Below are positions 1 to 5,243 of a stretch of DNA of 34,601 nt, one piece after another. Position 1 is the first letter of the stretch, and the number at the start of each line of letters is the position of its first letter. Both the position numbers and the translations under genes were made by a program. The notes beneath the pieces are model-generated. The model did not search any database. It had not been told where the DNA came from and saw nothing but the letters and a program-made list of their open reading frames with translations. Source of the stretch: an uncultured Lachnospiraceae bacterium (lineage in GTDB: Bacteria; Bacillota; Clostridia; Lachnospirales; Lachnospiraceae); NCBI GenBank assembly GCA_910584205.1, contig CAJUAA010000042.1, forward strand, positions 1 to 34,601, in the 5' to 3' direction.

Positions 1-112
1 CATTATGCCACTTAAGGTTCTTTTTCAAGGTTACTTCACATAAAATATTAGCTGACAATTTCAAAAACTCCCTGCCAGTTCCATATGGTGCGTCTTCCGG
101 CATCCGCACCGT

Positions 113-145
113 AAAAGGGAACGGACCATCCTGTGATCCGTTCCC
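113..145 (-). terminator. Rho-independent terminator of the rubrerythrin gene
   Basis: Arms at 117-125 and 137-145 (GGGAACGGA / TCCGTTCCC) pair perfectly and the stem extends inward with one G-U pair. Read on the minus strand the hairpin is followed by four Ts. It lies 35 bases past the rubrerythrin stop. Positions 1-112 hold no gene that I can support. Confidence 0.8.
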
Positions 146-179
146 TCTGTCTTTGAGATCCTTATATTCTGAATTATGA

Positions 180-722
180 TTAACCGAAGTATCTCTTCAG
201 CAGGCCTGCAAATGCCTTGCCGTGACGAGCCTCGTCTCTTGCCATCTCATGAACGGTATCATGGATTGCGTCAAGGTTCGCAGCCTTCGCGCGTTTTGCA
301 AGATCAAACTTGCCTGCGGTAGCGCCGTTCTCAGCTGCCACGCGCATCTCAAGATTCTTCTTCGTGCTGTCGGTAACCACCTCACCCAGGAGTTCCGCAA
401 ACTTTGCAGCATGCTCAGCCTCTTCATAAGCCGCTTTCTCCCAGTACAGGCCGATCTCCGGATAACCCTCTCTGTGAGCCACACGCGCCATTGCAAGATA
501 CATGCCGACCTCGGAGCACTCGCCGTTGAAATTTGCTCTCAGATCCTCAAGGATATCCTCGCTGACGCCCTGTGCAACACCTACCACATGCTCAGCAGCC
601 CAGCTCATACCGTCCTCCTGCTTGTTGAACTTGTCCGCCGGCACGCCGCACTGCGGACATTTCTCCGGTGCGGTATCTCCTTCATGAACATAGCCACATA
701 CGCTGCATACCCATTTTGCCAT
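180..722 (-). CDS. rbr: Reverse rubrerythrin (rubredoxin domain N-terminal)
   Basis: A 180-residue cytoplasmic non-haem iron protein. Family members reduce hydrogen peroxide to water in anaerobes. Residues 1-35 form a rubredoxin-like iron site with Cys6, Cys9, Cys22 and Cys25 (CSVCG and CPQCG). Residues about 55-180 form a ferritin-like four-helix bundle with diiron ligand motifs NGECSE near 68, EEAEH at 100-104 and DEARH at 163-167. The rubredoxin domain comes first, which is the reversed order typical of clostridial stress rubrerythrins. The start at 722 is chosen because AAGGAG lies 10 bases upstream and MAKWVCSVCG is the family N-terminus; a longer open frame upstream runs into the operator. 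The gene follows the PerR-like regulator and has its own consensus promoter. Confidence 0.95.
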   Translation of the reverse strand: MAKWVCSVCGYVHEGDTAPEKCPQCGVPADKFNKQEDGMSWAAEHVVGVAQGVSEDILEDLRANFNGECSEVGMYLAMARVAHREGYPEIGLYWEKAAYEEAEHAAKFAELLGEVVTDSTKKNLEMRVAAENGATAGKFDLAKRAKAANLDAIHDTVHEMARDEARHGKAFAGLLKRYFG

Positions 723-762
723 AATGTCTTTTCTCCTTTTCTTATATAAATTTTTTATTTCC

Positions 763-793
763 AATAACAGTAATGATTCCTGTTACTGTTATT
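763..793. promoter_or_regulatory. Operator of rubrerythrin (perfect inverted repeat)
   Basis: AATAACAGTAA at 763-773 and TTACTGTTATT at 783-793 are exact inverted repeats with a 9-base spacer. The repeat begins inside the -10 box and covers the transcription start, an arrangement that would let a repressor block RNA polymerase. The half-site ACTGTTAT also occurs in the dyad upstream of the PerR-like gene. Assignment to that PerR homologue is inference. Confidence 0.75.
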
Positions 794-819
794 ATAGTGG
801 ACATCCCTGATTCTGTCAA
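791..819 (-). promoter_or_regulatory. SigA-type promoter of rubrerythrin
   Basis: On the minus strand TTGACA (814-819) and TATAAT (791-796) match consensus exactly with a 17-base spacer. The -35 box overlaps the stop codon of the PerR-like gene. Such a strong promoter with a dyad over the start suggests high expression once derepressed. Confidence 0.88.
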
Positions 820-1211
820 GCCTGTCTTTCATTTTTTCTGCAGGTTCTGCACACGCCCCGGAACTCCAGACGGCATTCCTCCACATCGCCGTATTCCCAC
901 AGAAGATCTACCTTCCGGACCGGGTCCTCCACCGGAACCATCACATCCAGCACGCAGCCGCAGTTCTTACATATAAAATGGTGGTGCGGAACCAGCTTCG
1001 CGTCGAAACGGTCCGCTCCTTCGGTAGCGATCTTTCGGATCTCTCCCAGTTCCACCAGCAAGGAAAGATTACGATACACCGTACCCAAGCTCACATTGGG
1101 GAATTCCCGGCGGATGCCGGTATAGACCATGTCCGCCGTCGGATGGTCCTCTCTGCCGCACAGATACTTCTTGATGCTCTCTCTTTGTCTGCTGTACTTC
1201 AGGGCCGCCAA
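816..1211 (-). CDS. perR: PerR-like Fur family peroxide-sensing repressor
   Basis: A 131-residue Fur family DNA-binding repressor. The N-terminal winged helix holds KYSRQRESI and the recognition helix SLGTVYRNL. The C-terminal part has two CxxC pairs, CKNC and CRTC, which in this family bind structural zinc. A regulatory metal site is suggested by the RFDA aspartate and the PHHHF histidines, matching PerR rather than typical Fur spacing. A TTG at 1211 is preferred as start because GGAAAGGGGG lies 9 bases upstream and the protein then begins MAALKYSRQR as in homologues. The in-frame ATG at 1220 abuts the ribosome binding site. Its neighbour rubrerythrin is a classic PerR target. PerR versus Fur is inferred, with fairly high confidence. 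Confidence 0.88.
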   Translation of the reverse strand: MAALKYSRQRESIKKYLCGREDHPTADMVYTGIRREFPNVSLGTVYRNLSLLVELGEIRKIATEGADRFDAKLVPHHHFICKNCGCVLDVMVPVEDPVRKVDLLWEYGDVEECRLEFRGVCRTCRKNERQA

Positions 1212-1235
1212 TTTCCACATCCCCCTTTCCGTCGT

Positions 1236-1283
1236 GATATCAGTAACTGTTATCAGTTTAATTGCTTTTTCTTCTATTGTCAA
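1236..1283 (-). promoter_or_regulatory. Promoter and autoregulatory operator of the PerR-like gene
   Basis: On the minus strand TTGACA (1278-1283) and TAAACT (1255-1260) are 17 bases apart. Directly downstream lies the 9-1-9 dyad GATATCAGTAACTGTTATC (1236-1254, plus strand) with one mismatch between arms. The layout mirrors the rubrerythrin promoter, including the shared half-site, so autoregulation is likely. Confidence 0.75.
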
Positions 1284-1308
1284 GGCTTCGCGTCCTTCTT
1301 CCAGAATT

Positions 1309-1330
1309 TTTCTTAAGAAATCTTAAGATT
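1309..1330. repeat. Two overlapping CTTAAG palindromes one helical turn apart
   Basis: TTTCTTAAGAAA (1309-1320) and AATCTTAAGATT (1319-1330) are perfect palindromes with centres 10 bases apart. They can also be read as the direct repeat TCTTAAGA with a 10-base period. They sit between the divergent PerR-like and NlpC/P60 promoters. An upstream activator or repressor site is plausible, but no regulator can be named. Confidence 0.5.
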
Positions 1331-1355
1331 TCCTTCAAAAACCGCCGTTCTTATG

Positions 1356-1384
1356 TTGACAAACGCGTAACAGGTTGTTATAAT
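1356..1384 (+). promoter_or_regulatory. SigA-type promoter P1 of the NlpC/P60 gene
   Basis: TTGACA (1356-1361) and TATAAT (1379-1384) match consensus exactly with a 17-base spacer. The start would lie near 1391, leaving an AT-rich leader of about 70 bases. Confidence 0.85.
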
Positions 1385-1396
1385 TGCTATGATGTT

Positions 1397-1425
1397 TGTA
1401 ATAAATTTGTAATATTTAATATAAT
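1397..1425 (+). promoter_or_regulatory. WalR-like box and possible second promoter
   Basis: TGTAAT (1397-1402), five bases, TGTAAT (1408-1413) fits the published Bacillus WalR consensus TGTWAH-N5-TGTWAH. The first half also sits 17 bases before a second TATAAT (1420-1425), so it could serve as an activator-dependent -35 region. WalR controls wall hydrolases in other Firmicutes, which suits the downstream gene. The region is AT-rich, so a chance match is possible. Confidence 0.45.
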
Positions 1426-1462
1426 TTCGTAAAATAAGCAAATGCAGGAGGTATTTATACAT

Positions 1463-2560
1463 ATGATAAGGAAAGGTATTCTCGCATGTCTTGCCGTCGG
1501 ACTCTTCGTCGTCCAGCCCGTAAAGGCAGAGGCGGCACAGATTTCTCTGGCATTGGCAGGCGGCATCTCTACTTCCATGGATGAATCCACGGCGTCCGAC
1601 AATGAGCTGGCGGAAGCGCTGGATGAAGCAGTGAAGGATAATTACACCGGATTCTGTATCGCGAAGGTGAACGACTATGTGAACATCCGCAGCGAATCCA
1701 GTGAAGACGGTGATGTACTCGGAAAACTCTATAATAAATCCGTAGGTACGGTGGAAGCAGAAGAGAACGGATGGTACCTGATCAACTCCGGCAATGTACA
1801 TGGTTATGTAAAGAGCGATTATATCGCCATCGGAATCGATGCGGAAACACTGGCAGAAGAAGCCGGTACGAGAGTGGCGGTGGTCACCACCGAAACCCTG
1901 CGGGTACGTCAGGAAGCAACCACCGATTCTTCCATCCTGGGCCTGATCCCCATGGAGGAGGAACTGATCGTCACCGACGAGACCGAGGACTTCGTCAAGG
2001 TTTCCATCGAGGAAGGCGACGGATGGGTTTCCAAGGATTATGTGGATCTGAGAACCGATTATGTATACGCAGAGTCCAAAGAAGAAGAAAACGCGCGTCT
2101 TGCCAAGGAAGAAGAAGCAAGACAGGCGGCTCAGAGAGCTGCTCAGTCCAAGGTAAAGAGCCAGACCGGTTCTTCCTCTTCCTCCGCTCCGATGATCGGC
2201 AGCGGCGGCGGCAGCGCTTCCGGTAACGCGGTGGCAGGATTTGCTTCCCAGTTTGTGGGCAATCCTTATGTATACGGCGGAACGAGCCTGACCAACGGCG
2301 CTGACTGCTCCGGCTTTGTCATGAGCGTCTATGCGAACTTCGGCGTGGGCCTTCCCCACAGCTCCAGCGCTCTTCGGAGCGCAGGCTACGGCGTAAGCCT
2401 TGCGGATGCGCAGCCGGGCGACATCATCTGCTACAGCGGCCATGTGGGCATCTACGTTGGCAACAACACCATCGTACACGCCAGCACCGCAGCCACCGGT
2501 ATTAAATACACTTCACCGGTCAATTATAAAAACGTACTGGCAGTCAGAAGAATCTTCTGA
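1463..2560 (+). CDS. Secreted SH3 and NlpC/P60 cell wall hydrolase
   Basis: A 365-residue exported peptidoglycan endopeptidase. Residues 1-26 are a signal peptide (cleavage near AEA-AQ). Two bacterial SH3 domains lie at about 62-123 and 138-200, with the motifs YVNIRSESS and TLRVRQEAT. A charged, Ala/Glu-rich coiled linker (about 204-232) and a Ser/Gly linker follow. The NlpC/P60 domain spans about 255-365, with nucleophile Cys282 in ADCSGF, His327 in SGHVGIY and His339 in IVHAS. Enzymes of this family cut D-Glu to diaminopimelate stem-peptide bonds. The start at 1463 has AGGAGG 11 bases upstream; the earlier ATG at 1442 overlaps that site. The gene is monocistronic and ends in a strong terminator. 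Confidence 0.93.
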   Translation: MIRKGILACLAVGLFVVQPVKAEAAQISLALAGGISTSMDESTASDNELAEALDEAVKDNYTGFCIAKVNDYVNIRSESSEDGDVLGKLYNKSVGTVEAEENGWYLINSGNVHGYVKSDYIAIGIDAETLAEEAGTRVAVVTTETLRVRQEATTDSSILGLIPMEEELIVTDETEDFVKVSIEEGDGWVSKDYVDLRTDYVYAESKEEENARLAKEEEARQAAQRAAQSKVKSQTGSSSSSAPMIGSGGGSASGNAVAGFASQFVGNPYVYGGTSLTNGADCSGFVMSVYANFGVGLPHSSSALRSAGYGVSLADAQPGDIICYSGHVGIYVGNNTIVHASTAATGIKYTSPVNYKNVLAVRRIF

Positions 2561-2582
2561 TCCGGAAATCAGTAAAAATGAC

Positions 2583-2611
2583 AAGGGCGTCCACAAGGAC
2601 GTCCTTTTTTT
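2583..2611 (+). terminator. Rho-independent terminator of the NlpC/P60 gene
   Basis: Arms GGGCGTCC (2585-2592) and GGACGTCC (2597-2604) pair with one G-U and the loop ACAA, followed by seven Ts. Confidence 0.9.
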
Positions 2612-2626
2612 CTGTCACATTAACAC

Positions 2627-2654
2627 TTGCTTTTCTCACGCAATATGATATAAT
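2627..2654 (+). promoter_or_regulatory. Promoter of the hemolysin III family gene
   Basis: TTGCTT (2627-2632) and TATAAT (2649-2654) are 16 bases apart. The start near 2661 would give a leader of about 90 bases containing a perfect 10-base-pair hairpin. Confidence 0.6.
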
Positions 2655-2702
2655 ATGAATATATTTACACATAGTTTTCAATACTACTTATTATAGTTTA
2701 TA

Positions 2703-2729
2703 CTTATTGGACTGCTGATGTCCAATAAG
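2703..2729 (+). repeat. Perfect 10-bp inverted repeat in the hemolysin III leader
   Basis: CTTATTGGAC (2703-2712) and GTCCAATAAG (2720-2729) pair without mismatch around a 7-base loop. No T-run follows, so it is not a standard terminator. It ends 11 bases before the ribosome binding site, so it may be an RNA stem affecting translation or stability, or an operator. Confidence 0.6.
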
Positions 2730-2752
2730 ATGTGAAATATGGAGGAATGATT

Positions 2753-3406
2753 ATGACACTATCGATCAAAGACCCGGGCAGCGCCATTACCCATTTCATC
2801 GGCATGATCCTGGCGGCTGCCGCATCCACGCCCCTTCTTCTGACTGCCGTATGGCAGGGGGATCTGCATTCCGTTCCTGCCCTCGCCGTTTTCGCGCTGA
2901 GCATGATCCTGCTCTACGGGGCAAGCACCATCTACCATACGCTGAACATCTCAGAGAAAGTAAATAAAATACTCCGGAAAATCGACCACATGATGATCTT
3001 CATCCTGATTGCCGGCAGCTATACGCCTGTATGTGTGATCCCGCTCAGGGATTCCGTCGGTTATCCCCTGCTGGCGCTGGTGTGGGGAACCGCCGTCGCC
3101 GGGATGCTGATCAAGGCGTTCTGGATCACCTGCCCCAAATGGTTTTCGTCCCTGATCTACATCTCCATGGGCTGGCTCTGTGTCCTTGCCATGGTCCCGC
3201 TGGTCTCCTCTCTTCCCTCTGCCGCCTTTGCGTGGCTGGTGGCGGGCGGCGTCATCTACACCGTGGGAGGCGTCATCTATGCGCTGAAGCTGCCGTTCTT
3301 CAACGCAAGGCACCGTTACTTCGGTTCCCATGAGATCTTCCACCTGTTCGTCATGGCCGGAAGCCTCTGCCACTTTGTCGTTATGTTCTACATCGCGTGC
3401 ATGTAA
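2753..3406 (+). CDS. trhA: Hemolysin III / PAQR family membrane protein
   Basis: A 217-residue integral membrane protein with about seven hydrophobic segments. Conserved family landmarks are HFIG at 13-16, YGASTIYHTLN near 61-71, DHMMIFILIAGSYTPV near 80-95, and the C-terminal SHEIFHLF with two histidines that line the metal site of PAQR proteins. Despite the historical name, bacterial members are linked to membrane-energy and lipid homeostasis, and a haemolytic role should not be assumed. The start at 2753 has GGAGG seven bases upstream; an earlier GTG at 2732 lies before that site. It has its own promoter and a convergent terminator shared with spoIIQ. Confidence 0.9.
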   Translation: MTLSIKDPGSAITHFIGMILAAAASTPLLLTAVWQGDLHSVPALAVFALSMILLYGASTIYHTLNISEKVNKILRKIDHMMIFILIAGSYTPVCVIPLRDSVGYPLLALVWGTAVAGMLIKAFWITCPKWFSSLIYISMGWLCVLAMVPLVSSLPSAAFAWLVAGGVIYTVGGVIYALKLPFFNARHRYFGSHEIFHLFVMAGSLCHFVVMFYIACM

Positions 3407-3435
3407 GGTTGTTCCGTTCAGAATATGAGACAGCA

Positions 3436-3474
3436 GAAAGGACTGCAGGAATGCAGCCCTTTCTTTCTGGTTTT
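3436..3474 (+). terminator. Terminator between convergent hemolysin III and spoIIQ genes
   Basis: GAAAGG-A-CTGCA (3436-3447) pairs with TGCAG-C-CCTTTC (3452-3463) around the loop GGAA, with one internal mismatch, followed by a T-rich stretch. The stem could also act on the minus strand for spoIIQ, but with a weaker T-tract. Confidence 0.75.
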
Positions 3475-4294
3475 ATTCGATGAAGTTCATGGGATCCAGC
3501 GGTTCGTGTTTCTTCAGCAGCTGGAAATAGAGGTTGCTGCCTTCCAGTGTATAGTATTTGGTCGGCTCGCTCACATATCCCAGAAGCCTTCCCGGCTCCA
3601 CGATATCGCCCTCTTCCACCGCTACCTCTTTCAGCTGCCCGTACACCGCCTCGTAGCCGTCTCCCAGCTCCATATAGATGGTGGTACCGGTCTCTTCGTT
3701 GACCTTAATGTCACTGACCCGGCCTCTGGCCGCACACTGCACCTCGCTTCCCAGCGGTGCGCTGATTACAATGGCAGGATGATATTTGTACTGGTTCAGC
3801 GTGGAAAAATAAATACTCTTGTCCATGCTGTAATCCAGGATCACATCACCCTTTACCGGCCACAGCAGCCTGCTGCTCTCCGCAAATGACAGCCGGTCGG
3901 ACTGAACGTCCTCTCCAACGGTCTCCACAGATTCTTCCTCTTCCGTCTCCTCTTCTGTTTCTTCCGGAGCCTCTTCTTCCGGGGTCTCCGGCACATCCGG
4001 CGTCTCTGTCTCTGTCTTTGCCAGTTCCGCCTCTCCGATCTTGTAGATGTCCTCTTCGGTATCAATTTTTGCCTGTTCTGGTTTTTCCTCTTCCGTATCG
4101 GCCTGAGCTACTGTACCTCTTGAATTTGCCGCTTCCCTCTGTTCCTCCTGGGACTGAGCTTCCTCCTGCTTCGGGGCTTCTGTCTTTGGTTCCTCAGAAA
4201 GCCCTTTGCGGTACTGGTATACTCCGAATATCCCGGACAGAGAGAGCATGCAGAGACACAGTGCAATCAAAAAACCTTTTTGATTTCTATGCAT
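3473..4294 (-). CDS. spoIIQ: SpoIIQ-like stage II sporulation protein with degenerate LytM domain
   Basis: A 273-residue forespore membrane protein candidate. A single membrane segment (about 8-26) is followed by an extremely acidic Glu/Thr/Pro-rich linker (about 34-133) and an M23/LytM fold (about 140-265). In related systems SpoIIQ pairs with SpoIIIAH to bridge the forespore and mother-cell membranes. Catalytic zinc ligands are largely lost: only His172 of the HxxxD pair remains (Val176 replaces Asp), YGQL at 218-221 replaces the usual YxHL, and Asn254/Tyr256 replace the HxH pair. This points to a structural role. The start at 4294 has AGAGG seven bases upstream. It lies 30 bases downstream of spoIID, which supports the assignment. 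Confidence 0.85.
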   Translation of the reverse strand: MHRNQKGFLIALCLCMLSLSGIFGVYQYRKGLSEEPKTEAPKQEEAQSQEEQREAANSRGTVAQADTEEEKPEQAKIDTEEDIYKIGEAELAKTETETPDVPETPEEEAPEETEEETEEEESVETVGEDVQSDRLSFAESSRLLWPVKGDVILDYSMDKSIYFSTLNQYKYHPAIVISAPLGSEVQCAARGRVSDIKVNEETGTTIYMELGDGYEAVYGQLKEVAVEEGDIVEPGRLLGYVSEPTKYYTLEGSNLYFQLLKKHEPLDPMNFIE

Positions 4295-4324
4295 AACATC
4301 ACCTCTGACCATATTTTTACCAGA

Positions 4325-5131
4325 TCAGGGGATGGTTATACACTCTGCGCCCTCATAGAATTTCTGAATAATCTCTGAAACGTCCGCGCCGTCCCGGATC
4401 ATGCGGTCAGCCGCATACAGGCTGATGCCAAAGCCGTGCCCGATGCCTTTTACCGTAACCTTGATCCCATCCTCCGTCCGTTCCATAAAAAAACAGCTGG
4501 AAGGAAGATGCAGAAGGGACCGGAAAGCCTCTCCCGTCCACTCTGTCCCAGGTCCTTCCACCCTTGTGACATATTCCCAGGCATCCCTGTCATACTCCAG
4601 TTCATCCGGATCGCAGTTTTCTCCCAGCGCCTCCGCAAACTCTTCCTCTGTGAGCGTACAGCACCACAGATAACGGTCCGACTCCCTGTCATGGGAACAG
4701 TCTGCAGCACGTACATATACGTATTCCTCTCCCAGAAGCCTTCCGTCCCGGGTCACTCCGGCGCTGACCTCGTGATAAGGAAGGTCCCGGTATTCCCCGG
4801 CAATCGCTATGGCCTGTCCCTGCGTCCGAAGAACTGCTTCGTACATCCTTCTGTATTTTTCATCGTATATCCTGACCGGATGGGATTCACCCCCGGCCGG
4901 CTCCCCACGGACACAGGCGGTCCGGTGCAGCATGGCCATGAGATCCAGCGTCCCGTCTTCCATCCAGGAATAGTCTTCCGCCATCATGCAGGCCAGCACT
5001 TCATATTCCAGGTCGGACAGCGTTTCCTCCCGATGGATCCCCTGTTTTCCGTTTAACAGCAGTGTAATTGTATAAGGAAGAAACAGCAGCAGAAATCCTA
5101 CCGCCGTGACATTTTTTACAAATCTTCTCAT
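4325..5131 (-). CDS. spoIID: Stage II sporulation protein D, septal peptidoglycan hydrolase
   Basis: A 268-residue membrane-anchored lytic transglycosylase of the SpoIID/LytB family, needed for septal thinning and engulfment. One membrane segment lies at about 9-26. The region ACMMAEDYS (47-55) matches the conserved AAEMP site, making Glu52 the likely catalytic glutamate. YHEVSAG (119-125) corresponds to the family FHSTSGG motif; His120, Cys145 and Cys157 or Cys158 may form the zinc site described for clostridial SpoIID. The C-terminal GIGHGFGISLYAADRM is the family signature. GAGGG precedes the ATG. It forms a two-gene operon with spoIIQ, the usual clostridial order. No SigE promoter was convincing to me. 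Confidence 0.93.
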   Translation of the reverse strand: MRRFVKNVTAVGFLLLFLPYTITLLLNGKQGIHREETLSDLEYEVLACMMAEDYSWMEDGTLDLMAMLHRTACVRGEPAGGESHPVRIYDEKYRRMYEAVLRTQGQAIAIAGEYRDLPYHEVSAGVTRDGRLLGEEYVYVRAADCSHDRESDRYLWCCTLTEEEFAEALGENCDPDELEYDRDAWEYVTRVEGPGTEWTGEAFRSLLHLPSSCFFMERTEDGIKVTVKGIGHGFGISLYAADRMIRDGADVSEIIQKFYEGAECITIP

Positions 5132-5198
5132 AGCAGGTCCCTCTCATCAGTCTATGACGCAGAGGGTCTGTATATACGGATCTTTTGTCCCGTATACG

Positions 5199-5230
5199 AA
5201 AAAGGCTGTGCCGCAGCGCACAGCCTTTTT
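5199..5230 (-). terminator. Rho-independent terminator of glgP
   Basis: Thirteen-base arms (5199-5211 and 5218-5230) pair perfectly around a 6-base loop, with five A/T pairs at the base that supply the T-run on either strand. It lies just past the glgP stop and before the spoIID promoter region. Confidence 0.92.
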
Positions 5231-5243
5231 CTGTATGATTCTC

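Noticed and set aside
816..1283. The longest start for the PerR-like protein
   Set aside because: It would begin within the -35 box of the gene's own promoter and adds residues absent from relatives.
1313..2479. A minus-strand frame of 388 codons opposite the NlpC/P60 gene
   Set aside because: It covers the promoters and the sense coding region, which has a complete domain architecture.
3473..4294. Active M23 endopeptidase
   Set aside because: The fold is recognisable, but the metal-binding residues are mostly replaced.
5132..5198. SigE-type promoter for spoIID
   Set aside because: Segments such as TATACA are present, but no properly spaced -35 partner was convincing.
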